Counted from the first letter of the stretch, positions 6,670-14,635 are shown. The stretch: 46,470 nucleotides of DNA from an uncultured Oscillospiraceae bacterium (GCA_900553255.1 USCI01000008.1:1-46470), one strand, 5' to 3'. The notes: a model not told the origin generated them from the letters alone. Program-made: numbers and translations.

Positions 6670-8268
6670 TTAACCGGCGGGCTGGCCCTTCCATTCGAGG
6701 AATTCGTCGTAGGTCATGGTCTTGTCGAAGCAGCCCTGCGGCAGCAGCTCGATGATGCGGTTGGCGACCGTCTGGATGAACTGGTGGTCGTAGGAGGAGA
6801 ACAGGACGTTGCCCTTGAAGTCGGCCAGCCCGTCGTTGACCGCGGTGATGGATTCCAGGTCGAGATGGTTGGTCGGCTGGTCGAGCAGCAGCACGTTCGC
6901 CCCGAACATCATCATGCGGGAGAGCATGCAGCGCACCTTTTCGCCGCCGGAGAGCACCTTCACCGGCTTGAGCACGTCGTCGCCGGAGAACAGCATGCGG
7001 CCGAGGAAGCCGCGCAGATAGGTTTCGGTGTTGTCGGAGGAATACTGCATCAGCCACTGCAGCAGGTTGAGGTCGCAGCCGTCGAAAAAGGCGGAATGAT
7101 CCTTGGGGAAATACGACCGGCTGGTGGTGCCGCCCCATTTGATGCTGCCCTCGTCCGGCTCGATTTCCTCGGCGAGGATGCGGAACAGGGTGGTCACGGC
7201 GATCTCGTTTTCGCCGATAAACGCGATCTTGTCCCCCTTGTTGACCCGGAAGGACACCCGGTCGAGCACCTTGACGCCGTCGACCGTCTTGCTGATGCCC
7301 TCCACCGCGAGGATCTCCTTGCCGGCCTCGCGGTCCATCTGGAAGCCGACGAAGGGGTAGCGCCGGGAGGAGGCGGGCATCTCGTCTACCGTCAGCTTCT
7401 CGAGCAGCTTTTTGCGCGAGGTGGCCTGGCGGGATTTGGACTTGTTGGCGGAAAAGCGCTCAATGAAGCTCTGCAGCTCCCGGATCTTGTCTTCCTTTTT
7501 CTTGTTCTGGTCGCGCAGCACCCGCTGCATCAGCTGGCTGGATTCGTACCAGAAATCGTAGTTGCCGACATAGATTTTGATTTTGTTGTAATCCACGTCC
7601 ACGATATGGGTGCAGACGTTGTTGAGGAAGTGGCGGTCGTGGGAGACGACGATGACGGTGCCCATGTAATCCATCAGGAAATCCTCCAGCCAGCGGATGG
7701 AGGCGATGTCCAGGTGGTTGGTCGGCTCGTCGAGCAGGATGATGTCCGGCTGGCCGAACAGCGCCTGCGCGAGCAGGATTTTGACCTTTTCCTTGTCGTT
7801 CAGCGTGCTCATCGGCGCCTCAAGCAGCGCGGAATCCAGCCCAAGCCCCTGCAGCAGGCGGGCGGCGTCGGTCTCGATCTCCCAGCCGTTGAGCTCGGCG
7901 AATTCGGCTTCCAGCTCGGAGGCGAGCACCCCGTCCTCATCGGAGAACTCCTCCTTGGCGTACAGCGCTTCCTTCTGCTGGATGATCTCGTACAGGCGCG
8001 GGTTGCCGAGGATGATGGTGTCGAGCACCGAGTAGTCGTCGAAGGCAAAGTGATCCTGCTTGAGCACCGACATACGGGTTTTGGGGTCGATCGTCACCGT
8101 GCCGGAGGACGGCTCGAGATCCCCGGACAGGATGCGCAGGAAGGTAGATTTTCCCGCGCCGTTTGCGCCGATCACGCCGTAGCAGTTGCCGGCGGTGAAC
8201 TTCAGATCCACGTGGGTAAACAGATTTTGTCCGCCGAAATTCAGGCTGACATCGGATACGGTAATCAT
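6670..8268 (-). CDS. ABC-F ATPase, YbiT/YkpA type, with one degenerate ATP site
   Basis: A 532-aa soluble twin-ATPase of the ABC-F family, which act on ribosomes; there is no transmembrane part. NBD1: Walker A GANGAGKS at 34-41, LNDKE at 156-160 in place of the signature, LLDEP at 178-182, switch His H210. A charged linker follows (~245-300). NBD2: GENEIAVTT at 352-360 lacks the P-loop lysine (V358), LSGGEK at 439-444 is intact, Walker B reads LLDQP (Q464 for the catalytic Glu), and Y493 replaces the switch His. Since each ATP site pairs the Walker A of one half with the signature of the other, one site is fully canonical and the other fully degenerate. ATG at 8268 follows GGGAGG. The overall layout fits YbiT; a resistance role is not indicated. 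Confidence 0.88.
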   Translation of the reverse strand: MITVSDVSLNFGGQNLFTHVDLKFTAGNCYGVIGANGAGKSTFLRILSGDLEPSSGTVTIDPKTRMSVLKQDHFAFDDYSVLDTIILGNPRLYEIIQQKEALYAKEEFSDEDGVLASELEAEFAELNGWEIETDAARLLQGLGLDSALLEAPMSTLNDKEKVKILLAQALFGQPDIILLDEPTNHLDIASIRWLEDFLMDYMGTVIVVSHDRHFLNNVCTHIVDVDYNKIKIYVGNYDFWYESSQLMQRVLRDQNKKKEDKIRELQSFIERFSANKSKSRQATSRKKLLEKLTVDEMPASSRRYPFVGFQMDREAGKEILAVEGISKTVDGVKVLDRVSFRVNKGDKIAFIGENEIAVTTLFRILAEEIEPDEGSIKWGGTTSRSYFPKDHSAFFDGCDLNLLQWLMQYSSDNTETYLRGFLGRMLFSGDDVLKPVKVLSGGEKVRCMLSRMMMFGANVLLLDQPTNHLDLESITAVNDGLADFKGNVLFSSYDHQFIQTVANRIIELLPQGCFDKTMTYDEFLEWKGQPAG

Positions 8269-8292
8269 AAAGGGCCTCCCGGTTCAGGATAG

Positions 8293-8346
8293 GGCGGCGT
8301 TATCCGCACGCGCCGCCGTGATAGGATGCGCAGATAGGCACATCCT
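8293..8346 (-). promoter_or_regulatory. Two stem-loops in the ABC-F leader
   Basis: GGCGGCG/CGCCGCC (8293-8317) and AGGATG/CATCCT (8323-8346) form two stems in the ~75-nt leader between the promoter and the start codon. ABC-F genes are sometimes controlled by leader attenuation, but neither stem has a T tract. Confidence 0.35.
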
Positions 8347-8350
8347 GCCC

Positions 8351-8379
8351 ATTGTAGCATACTGCCCGCCCGGGGGCAA
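8351..8379 (-). promoter_or_regulatory. Promoter of the ABC-F gene
   Basis: On the minus strand TTGCCC (8379-8374) is 17 bases from TACAAT (8356-8351), with a TG one base before the -10 box (extended -10). This gives a leader of about 75 nt. Confidence 0.7.
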
Positions 8380-8465
8380 GCCCCAAACACCATTTCGGGG
8401 AAAAAATCCCTCTTTTTCGCGCGGCTGCTCCCGGGCGGGAAAGCACACCGCTCCCATGCGCCCGC

Positions 8466-9344
8466 TCAGGTCAGCTCGGGCAGCACCTTGGTGTCGAAGG
8501 GGGACGCCGCCCGCTTCCGGCGGGACTTTTTCGGCTTCTTTTCCCGCGCGCTCTCGGGGCAGGCGCGGCGGTAGCGGCGGATCACCACCGTTTTGGCGGT
8601 CATGAACAGCGGCGCGGCGTAAAAGTAGGGAAGGACAAGCAGGCAGGCGGCCAGCCAGCCGGCAAAGCCGAGATGGAACCAGGCGAAGCCGCCGATGCGC
8701 CGGCGCATGATGCGGCGGGAGGCGCCCAGGGCGCGGCAGACGCCGAGCCCCTCCGCCACGAGATACACGGCCGGCTGGAACCGCAGCATCCACATCTCCC
8801 ACAGGATCCATCCGGCCAGCAGGGCGAACAGGCCGAAAACGAGGCAGAAGATCCGGCAGACATCCACAAACGGGGTGGTCAGACCGGTCTGCCGCAGATG
8901 GTCTGAGTAGGCGAAAACCACCGCGCTAGGCAGGAAGCAGACCGCGCCGGAGAGCAGGCGAATCATCCACAGCGACAGGCGCAGCCGCACCGCACGGCCG
9001 TAGCGGCCGGCGCGGTAGCCCCGCCAAAGCTGACGCACCGAAGCGGGCCGGCCGGCGGCCAGAGCATCGTAAAAGGCAGCCTGCCCGAGGTGAAGCGGGG
9101 AGACCAGCAGCAGGTCGATGACGATCATCGCCGCGATGATGCCGATATGCAGCCACAGCTTCGGCTGTATGCGCAGCTCGTCGAGATGGATGGCCTCCTC
9201 GGCGCGGATGCCGAAGAGCCGCAGGCACAGCAGCTCGGTGAGCAGCAGCACCAGGCTGCTGCCGATCACCAGGCACTGCACCAGGATGGCCTGCCCCCAG
9301 TGGCCTCTGAGCCTTTCCCGCGCCTTTTTGGCCGGTCTTGTCAT
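8466..9344 (-). CDS. Integral membrane protein, DUF975-like
   Basis: A 292-aa basic membrane protein with five or six hydrophobic segments (for example near 18-40, 62-84, 125-150, 160-182 and 230-255) and a Lys/Arg-rich cytoplasmic tail. The N-terminus (KKARERLRGHWGQAIL) and the arrangement of a long basic loop before later membrane spans resemble DUF975 proteins of Clostridia, whose function I do not know. ATG at 9344 follows GGGAGGG; the longer frame to 9464 has no ribosome site and runs toward the repeat block, so it is rejected. It is upstream of and co-oriented with the ABC-F gene, but that gene has its own promoter. Confidence 0.65.
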   Translation of the reverse strand: MTRPAKKARERLRGHWGQAILVQCLVIGSSLVLLLTELLCLRLFGIRAEEAIHLDELRIQPKLWLHIGIIAAMIVIDLLLVSPLHLGQAAFYDALAAGRPASVRQLWRGYRAGRYGRAVRLRLSLWMIRLLSGAVCFLPSAVVFAYSDHLRQTGLTTPFVDVCRIFCLVFGLFALLAGWILWEMWMLRFQPAVYLVAEGLGVCRALGASRRIMRRRIGGFAWFHLGFAGWLAACLLVLPYFYAAPLFMTAKTVVIRRYRRACPESAREKKPKKSRRKRAASPFDTKVLPELT

Positions 9345-9466
9345 GGCGTTTCCCTCCCGGAGCCGCGCGATTTTCGCCGTTCGCTGCACGGCGGGAATCA
9401 TGCGGCAGTATCTCCGGATAGTATGCCCGGAAGGCCGCCGGTTGAAACATCGCGCCCATAGCAAAA
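9345..9466. other. Gene-free stretch left of the repeat block
   Basis: This interval holds the upstream region of the DUF975-like gene. A weak minus-strand TTCAAC...TACTAT pair (near 9419-9448, about 18 bases apart) is the only promoter-like signal. Together with the repeat block and 9719-9769 it makes a 425-base stretch without a gene. Confidence 0.4.
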
Positions 9467-9718
9467 GCAGGCCGCTTTCGCGGCCTGCCTCAGCGTGTCA
9501 AAAAAGTCGTTTCGCAAAAAACAGTGCACAAAACGTTTTGGGCCGCCTTTTTCGAAAAGGCGGCGGGGTGGAGGGGCGGCGCCCCTCCTCGCCTTCCGCA
9601 GAAGGCGAAAGGCCCGACAGTTCAAAGGATCAGGAAGGGAGACGCAACAGCCCGGTGGGCTGTTGCGTCGTGGGAAACCCTATCAAGGGGTTTCCCGATG
9701 CGGCGGGAAACGCCGCAT
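9467..9718. repeat. Composite repeat with seven consecutive stem-loops
   Basis: Seven hairpins follow one another: 9467-9488 (GCAGGCCGC arms), 9542-9564 (GCCGCCTTTT arms), 9570-9588 (GGAGGGGC arms), 9590-9607 (CGCCTTC arms), 9641-9669 (13-bp GACGCAACAGCCC arms), 9672-9696 (GGGAAACCC arms) and 9698-9718 (ATGCGGCG arms). Module A (9496-9549) is shared with positions 1-54; the last three hairpins (9630-9718) are shared, inverted, with 46382-46470. It lies between the 3' end of the GH32 gene and the 5' region of the DUF975-like gene. Open frames across it look like artefacts of the repeat. Confidence 0.9.
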
Positions 9719-9769
9719 TTGGGCAATCGTTTTTGGCAAGCGGCCTGCTCATGCCCCGCCAGGGCGGCT

Positions 9770-11350
9770 TTACCAGATGGAGGCGAGGGACGAAGCCTCG
9801 CCGGAAAGGCTGTGCAGCTGCCCGCCGAGCACCTGCGCCTCCCAGTACAGCAGGTTCGCATCCGGCAGCGCGCCGCACACGAGGATAGCCTGCCCTTCGT
9901 CGAGGAACACCTCGGCGCTCGCGGTGTCCAGCAGGACGCGCAGGCGGAATTTGCCGCCGCGGCAGGTCAGCGGCGCGGTGTACTGCTTCCAGCTGAGGGT
10001 ACCCTCAGAAAAATCCGCCGTCAGCTCGATGCCGCAGAAGGACAGCAGCAGCCGGCAGTCGTCGCCCGGTACGCCCTCGATGCAGATGTCCTGCGCGGTG
10101 GAGGCCAGCGGCTGGCGGAAGCTGCCGCCGGCGTCGAGCGGCGGCGCGGAAAACGGCACCGTATCGCAGCGCAGGCGGACGACCTCTTCCACCGGCTGCG
10201 CGCACAGCTGCATGGCCCCGTCAAGCTGCCGCAGCGACATTTCGCAGGGGATGTTCATGAACCCCTGGAACGCCGCGCCGGCGGGCACCGCCGCGTTGTT
10301 CCAGGCGATGCGGATGCGCCGGGGATCCTGCGGGGCGGCCTGGAAGAAGGACTGGGCGGCGTAGCTGCCGTTGCCGTGGTGCAGCCGGCGCACCTCCTGT
10401 TCGGGCGTGAACCGGTACCCGTCGAAGGAACCCACCAGATACCGGTCGGACGCGCCGATGAGCACCCATTTTTCCCGCGCCGGGTCACCGTCGAGCGGCA
10501 GCGGATAAAAATCGGGGCATTCCCACTCCTCCGGGATTTCGATGGTCTGCAGCGGCTCCCAGTGCAGCAGGTCGGCGGAGGCGAGCAGCATATATTCCGC
10601 ACCGGTTTTGTACAGCGCCATGATGTAGCGGCCGGTCGGGGCGTGGTAAATCACCTTGGGATCGCGGGTCTGGTCGGTGATTTCCGCGACAACCGGGTTT
10701 TTGTCGTATTTGGTGAAGGTAGCCCCGCCGTCGGTGCTGTAGGCGAGGCACTGGGTGGGCAGCTTCCCGGCCGACCAGTGGGTGGAGCCGCCCTGTGCGG
10801 TGTAGTAGAGCAGCAGCGGCGGCTCACTGCCGGCCTGCAGCCCGGTGCGGTTGTCGAAATCCACCACCGCACAGCCCGAAAACATCATGCCAGTTTCATC
10901 CGGGTAAAGCGCGGGCTCCTTTTCCTCCCAGTGCAGCAGGTCGGTGCTTTCGGCGTGGCCCCAGCTCATGTTGCCCCAGCTGCACCCGAGCGGGTTGTAC
11001 TGGTAAAACAGATGGTACCGGCCGTTATACCAGGTCATGCCGTTGGGGTCGTTAAGCCAGCCCTGCGCGGCGGAAAAATGAAAGGCCGGGCGCAGATAGG
11101 TGGAAAAGGGCGCGTTTTTCGTCTCCGCCTTGCCGATTTGCAGCGGCATATCCGGAAACACCCGGATGTCGATCTCCCGCCCGTAAAGCAGGTCGGTCGG
11201 CAGCGGCATCCACTGGTCCGGGGCGATGTTGTCCAGCGCGGCGTCCATTTCCATGAGCAGCCGGCCGTTTTCGCGGAATTCCAGCCGTTTGGTGCAGGCG
11301 GTGCGGCTGACCGGGAACACGAGATAGCGGCAATCGCAGAAAATTTTCAT
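9770..11350 (-). CDS. GH32 beta-fructosidase (sucrose/fructan hydrolase)
   Basis: A 526-aa glycosidase releasing fructose from sucrose, inulin or levan-type fructans. Seen: an ~85-residue N-terminal extension, the five-bladed propeller with WLNDPNG at 98-104 (nucleophile D101), RDP at 229-231 (transition-state stabiliser) and ECPD at 277-280 (acid/base E277), then a C-terminal beta-sandwich (about 380-526). There is no signal peptide, so it should act in the cytoplasm on imported short fructans. ATG at 11350 lies after GGAG and GGATGG. It is a single-gene unit with its own promoter and no transporter or regulator beside it, and the hairpin repeat follows its 3' end. Substrate preference cannot be read from the sequence. 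Confidence 0.92.
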   Translation of the reverse strand: MKIFCDCRYLVFPVSRTACTKRLEFRENGRLLMEMDAALDNIAPDQWMPLPTDLLYGREIDIRVFPDMPLQIGKAETKNAPFSTYLRPAFHFSAAQGWLNDPNGMTWYNGRYHLFYQYNPLGCSWGNMSWGHAESTDLLHWEEKEPALYPDETGMMFSGCAVVDFDNRTGLQAGSEPPLLLYYTAQGGSTHWSAGKLPTQCLAYSTDGGATFTKYDKNPVVAEITDQTRDPKVIYHAPTGRYIMALYKTGAEYMLLASADLLHWEPLQTIEIPEEWECPDFYPLPLDGDPAREKWVLIGASDRYLVGSFDGYRFTPEQEVRRLHHGNGSYAAQSFFQAAPQDPRRIRIAWNNAAVPAGAAFQGFMNIPCEMSLRQLDGAMQLCAQPVEEVVRLRCDTVPFSAPPLDAGGSFRQPLASTAQDICIEGVPGDDCRLLLSFCGIELTADFSEGTLSWKQYTAPLTCRGGKFRLRVLLDTASAEVFLDEGQAILVCGALPDANLLYWEAQVLGGQLHSLSGEASSLASIW

Positions 11351-11390
11351 AACAGGTCCATCCTTTCTCCTGATGCGGCCGTTTGGCTTT

Positions 11391-11419
11391 ACTATACCCG
11401 ATTTCGCAGCGGATTACAA
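11391..11419 (-). promoter_or_regulatory. Promoter of the GH32 gene
   Basis: On the minus strand TTGTAA (11419-11414) is 17 bases from TATAGT (11396-11391), about 40 bases before the start codon. No catabolite-repression palindrome was recognised. Confidence 0.75.
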
Positions 11420-11431
11420 GATTCCGTACAC

Positions 11432-11470
11432 AAAAAAGCCCCGCCGTACAGCGTGTGGCTGCGGCAGGGC
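11432..11470 (-). terminator. Terminator of the cca/radical-SAM operon
   Basis: On the minus strand a GC-rich hairpin (arms around GCCCTGCCG and CGGCGGGGC, 11470-11438) is followed by six T residues, starting 10 bases after the stop codon at 11480. Confidence 0.8.
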
Positions 11471-11479
11471 ACAGGGGTT

Positions 11480-12385
11480 TCAGTTTTCCCCGGCGTCCGG
11501 GCGTATGCCGGTCAGGTCGAAGGCGGGGATGTAGGCCGCGTCCGCGCTCGCACGGTCCTGGACGTAGCCGTCGGTCAGACCGAGCGCGAGCAGGTGCTCG
11601 AACACCTTGCGGCATTCGCGGCGGGTCAGGCGGCGGTTCAGTTCGGGATAGCCGTCCGGCGCCAGCGGGGTGTACTGGAACAGCAGGCTGACCCACACGC
11701 CCTCCGGCAGGTTGGCGGCCAGCCAGTCGAGCACGGCAAGCGAATCGTTGGTGTGCCCGGGCAGCACCAGATGCCGCACCAGCGTGCCGCGCACGGCGAT
11801 GCCGTCGGCATCCAGCTGCATCGGGCCGGTCTGCCGCGCCATTTCGCGGATGGCCTCCTGCGCGCGCTGCGGGTAGTCGTCGACGCCGGACAGCCGTTTT
11901 CCGAGCGCGGCGTCGGCGTATTTGCAGTCCGGCAGGTAGACGTCCACCGCGCCCTCGAGCTGCCGCAGCGTGTCGACGCTTTCGTAGCCGCTGGTGTTGT
12001 AGACAATCGGCACGGCGGGGCGGTAGCGTTCGAGCGCTTCCAGGATCACCGGCACAAACGGCGTCGGGCTGACCAGGTTGATGTTGTGGGCGCCGCGCGC
12101 CTCCAGCTCGCGGAAGATGTCCGAAAGCCGCTCCACCGTTATGGTTTCGCCGAAGCGCCCGTGGCTGATGCGGCGGTTCTGGCAGAAAACGCAGCGCAGC
12201 GGGCAGCCGGAGAAAAAGACGGTGCCGGAGCCGCGGGTACCGCTGATGCACGGCTCCTCGCCGGTGTGCAGCGCGGCGCGCGCGGCGGTGGGCAGCGCCG
12301 GCATGCCGCAGGCGCCGCCGCCGGCTTCGGGCGTGCGCAGGGCGCCGCACCGACGCGGGCACAGGCGGCAGGAAAAGCGGTTCAC
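11480..12385 (-). CDS. PflX-type radical SAM protein
   Basis: A 301-aa radical SAM enzyme related to pyruvate-formate-lyase activases (COG1313, PflX). Seen: an N-terminal cysteine motif CRLCPRRC (C6, C9, C13) with C26, typical of this family, and the [4Fe-4S] motif CPLRCVFC at 61-68. SAM-binding residues would lie in the TSGYES and LPDCKY regions. The substrate of PflX proteins is not known to me; no formate lyase gene lies nearby, so activation of a glycyl radical enzyme is not claimed. GTG at 12385 follows AAAGGAG by eight bases. It lies 38 bases after cca and is probably co-transcribed. Confidence 0.85.
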   Translation of the reverse strand: MNRFSCRLCPRRCGALRTPEAGGGACGMPALPTAARAALHTGEEPCISGTRGSGTVFFSGCPLRCVFCQNRRISHGRFGETITVERLSDIFRELEARGAHNINLVSPTPFVPVILEALERYRPAVPIVYNTSGYESVDTLRQLEGAVDVYLPDCKYADAALGKRLSGVDDYPQRAQEAIREMARQTGPMQLDADGIAVRGTLVRHLVLPGHTNDSLAVLDWLAANLPEGVWVSLLFQYTPLAPDGYPELNRRLTRRECRKVFEHLLALGLTDGYVQDRASADAAYIPAFDLTGIRPDAGEN

Positions 12386-12423
12386 GGGCTTCGCTCCTTT
12401 AACGGAAAATCATATCGTCCGCC

Positions 12424-13767
12424 TCAGACGGCCAGACAGCGGGCGCGCTGCAGCAGCGCCTCGCGCTCGTTCGGGCAGGTGCCGTCGATCACCTCGCCGA
12501 GCAGCATGTCCAGCAGCCGGCCGAGCGCCGGGCCGGGCGGGATGCCGAGCGCCGTGAGGTCGCGGCCGTTGACCGCCAGATCCTTCAGGGAAAAGCACTG
12601 CTGCTCCTGCAAAATGGTGTCCACCATCGAGGAAAGGTAGGCGATCTCCTCGGTGCGCGCCCGCAGCTCGGGCGTCTGCGCGAGGATGTCGGCGCGCTTG
12701 ACCTGCAGCAGGCGGTACATGTCCTCCTCGCCCAGGCGGTTGAGCCAGCGCCGCAGGCAGGCGGGGGTCGGCTCAAGCTGGACGTCGTGCCATTTGACCA
12801 GGCGGCAGACCACCTCGAGGGTCGCCTTATCGCAGCGCAGCCGCGCGAGGATCATCCGGGCCATCGCCGCGCTGAGCGCCTGATGCCCGTAAAAATGGCC
12901 GATGCCGTGCTCGTCCTGCGTGTAGCAGGCGGGTTTGCCGATGTCGTGGAGCAGCATGGTCAGCCGCACGACCGGCTCCGGCGGCACCTCCGCGACGCTG
13001 CGGGCGGTGTGCTCGTAGACGTCGTAGCGGTGATAGGGGTTGTTCTGGGCAAACCCCACCATCGGGGCGATTTCGGGGATAAACTGGGCAATGACCTCGG
13101 GGTAGGCGAGCAGCACGCGGGTGACCTGCCTGCCGCACAGCAGCCGGGTCAGCTCACTCCACAGCCGTTCGGCGGAAACGGTGCCCAGGTTTTCCCGCAG
13201 CGCCCGCAGGGCGGCGTCGGCGGACGGTTCAACCGAAAAGCCGAGCACCGCGGAAAAGCGCAGTGCCCGCAGCATGCGCAGCGCGTCTTCGCGAAAGCGC
13301 GTGCCCGGGTCGCCCACGCAGCGCAGCACGCCGTTTTCCAGGTCGTCCAGCCCGCCGAAATCGTCCCGCAGCCCGCGGGCCGGATGGTAGGCGAGGGCGT
13401 TGACCGTGAAATCCCGCCGGCTCAGATCCTCGTGCAGGTTCCGGGTGAAGGTCACCCGGTCGGGGTGGCGCGCGTCGGAATAGCCGCCGTCGATGCGGTA
13501 GGTGGTGATCTCCACCGGCGTGCGGTCGTCCGCGAGCACCGTCAGGGTGCCGTGCTTGAGCCCGGTTTCGATCACACGGCGGCCGGCGAACACCCGCTGC
13601 ATCTCTTCCGGCAGGGCGGAGGTGGTGACGTCCCAGTCCCCGGGCGTGTTGCCCAGCAGGCTGTCGCGCACGCAGCCGCCGACCAGCCAGGCCTCGTACC
13701 CGGCGGCCTCCAGCTCGTCCAGCAGCGCCGCAGCCGGTGCCGGGACGGGAATCGTCACATTCTTCAC
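12424..13767 (-). CDS. cca: CCA tRNA nucleotidyltransferase
   Basis: A 447-aa class II nucleotidyltransferase that adds or repairs the CCA end of tRNAs. Seen: GGCVRDSLLG at 30-39 and the metal-binding D44/D46 in GDWDVTTS, the RRDFTVNALAY motif, the RNA-binding head, and a C-terminal HD domain (LLHDIGKPACY) that many bacterial CCA enzymes use for phosphohydrolase activity. I chose GTG at 13767: AAAGGGG lies nine bases before it, whereas ATG at 13788 is only about four bases from the predicted transcription start. A poly(A) polymerase cannot be excluded by sequence alone, but in Firmicutes CCA addition is the usual role. First gene of a two-gene operon with the radical SAM protein. Confidence 0.9.
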   Translation of the reverse strand: MKNVTIPVPAPAAALLDELEAAGYEAWLVGGCVRDSLLGNTPGDWDVTTSALPEEMQRVFAGRRVIETGLKHGTLTVLADDRTPVEITTYRIDGGYSDARHPDRVTFTRNLHEDLSRRDFTVNALAYHPARGLRDDFGGLDDLENGVLRCVGDPGTRFREDALRMLRALRFSAVLGFSVEPSADAALRALRENLGTVSAERLWSELTRLLCGRQVTRVLLAYPEVIAQFIPEIAPMVGFAQNNPYHRYDVYEHTARSVAEVPPEPVVRLTMLLHDIGKPACYTQDEHGIGHFYGHQALSAAMARMILARLRCDKATLEVVCRLVKWHDVQLEPTPACLRRWLNRLGEEDMYRLLQVKRADILAQTPELRARTEEIAYLSSMVDTILQEQQCFSLKDLAVNGRDLTALGIPPGPALGRLLDMLLGEVIDGTCPNEREALLQRARCLAV

Positions 13768-13798
13768 AAAGCGCCACCCCTTTGTCATGATGTCTTTC

Positions 13799-13807
13799 AG
13801 TATACCA
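13799..13807 (-). promoter_or_regulatory. Extended -10 promoter of cca
   Basis: The minus strand reads TGGTATACT, an extended -10 with a poor -35 box. Transcription would start near 13792, which supports the GTG start at 13767 over the ATG at 13788. Confidence 0.6.
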
Positions 13808-13828
13808 CAGCGCCGGGAAAAAGGCCAG

Positions 13829-13865
13829 AAAAAGGTGCTGCAAAATCCTTTCTTTTGCAGCACCT
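13829..13865 (-). terminator. Terminator of the winged-helix gene
   Basis: A 13-bp stem (AGGTGCTGCAAAA at 13833-13845, complement at 13853-13865) is followed on the minus strand by TTTTTC. It lies about 140 bases after the stop of the regulator and just before the cca promoter. Confidence 0.75.
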
Positions 13866-14006
13866 GAATGTATCGGGGATTCTCCTGTTCCGGCCGGCCG
13901 CGCGGCAGACCCGCTCCGGGGCGTATGCTGTGCCGGAGGCGTCCCTGTCCTGCCGGCTTTTCGATGGCGCACCGATAACTGTGCGGGAACGTTGCCCGGT
14001 TTTCGC

Positions 14007-14489
14007 TCATGCGCCGCCTTCCGGCTCCTCGCGCAGCTTGAAGCCATAGCCCCAGATGGTCTCGATGCCCACACCGGAGCCGGCCAGCTTTTTGCGCAGC
14101 CGCTTGACCGTGTCGTCCGCCACGCGGGTGGTGGCGTCGTCCTGAAATCCCCATACTGCCGGCAGCAGCTCCTTGCGCGAAACCGCCCGCGCGGCGTTGC
14201 GCATCAGATAGGAGAGAAGGGAAAACTCGGTGGGGGTGAAATGGATCTCCCGCTGGTTGCGGTCATAGGCGCAGATGTTGTCCAGATCCAGCGTCAGCCC
14301 GCCGAATTCATAGCGCGTGGCGTTTTCGGCCGGCTTGCAGATCAGCGCGATATCCGCCCGGATCCCGCCGGCAGCCGGCTCGTCGGGCAGGCTGGTGTAT
14401 TCGAGAGAGTATCCGTTGCTGCGCATGGATGAAATCAGCGCTTCCAGACATTTATGGTCGTCTCCGTAGATATAAACCAGCTTGGGCAC
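14007..14489 (-). CDS. Orphan OmpR/PhoB-type winged-helix regulator with a degenerate receiver
   Basis: A 160-aa DNA-binding protein. Residues about 60-155 form a winged helix of the OmpR/PhoB class (FTPTEFSLLSYLMRNAARAVSRKELL, then TIWGYGFKL). The N-terminal ~55 residues (VYIYGDDHKCLEAL) look like a shortened receiver remnant with no phospho-acceptor pattern, so phosphorylation is unlikely. No histidine kinase is nearby. GTG at 14489 follows AAAGGAGGAG. The gene is monocistronic with its own terminator, and a nested palindrome covers its -10 region, which suggests autoregulation. Targets are unknown; the pncB gene ends just upstream but is separately transcribed. Confidence 0.8.
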   Translation of the reverse strand: MPKLVYIYGDDHKCLEALISSMRSNGYSLEYTSLPDEPAAGGIRADIALICKPAENATRYEFGGLTLDLDNICAYDRNQREIHFTPTEFSLLSYLMRNAARAVSRKELLPAVWGFQDDATTRVADDTVKRLRKKLAGSGVGIETIWGYGFKLREEPEGGA

Positions 14490-14509
14490 GGCGCACTCCT
14501 CCTTTATAG

Positions 14510-14550
14510 TTCACACACAGTATACAAAATTTGTATGCCCTTTGTGTGAA
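14510..14550 (-). promoter_or_regulatory. Nested palindrome over the promoter of the winged-helix gene
   Basis: TTCACACA (14510-14517) and TGTGTGAA (14543-14550) are outer arms; inside lies ATACAAA-A-TTTGTAT (14522-14536). The minus strand carries TATACT (14523-14518) as a likely -10 box overlapping the inner palindrome. This is a good candidate operator for the regulator itself. Confidence 0.6.
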
Positions 14551-14635
14551 TGAACTCCGACAAAATTAAGAACAAATTGGAAATAAACTGCCGGGGCCGG
14601 GGAAGCGGAACGGTGCGGGAGCGGCGAGGGCGGGA

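Noticed and set aside
6670..8268. ABC-F antibiotic-resistance protein
   Set aside because: The short linker and overall motifs fit the housekeeping YbiT/YkpA type, and no resistance context is present.
9641..9718. CRISPR array
   Set aside because: The palindromes differ from each other in sequence and are not separated by unique spacers of equal length.
9398..9890. Short open frames across the 9.5-kb repeat (and 46227-46445)
   Set aside because: The same peptide phrases (GNPIKGFPDAA) recur because the DNA repeat recurs. They have no ribosome sites and cross hairpins, so they are not genes.
9524..12640. A 1038-codon open frame on the plus strand
   Set aside because: It starts in the repeat block and runs antisense to the GH32 and radical SAM genes. 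Those have complete catalytic motifs; the long frame is a product of high GC at third positions.
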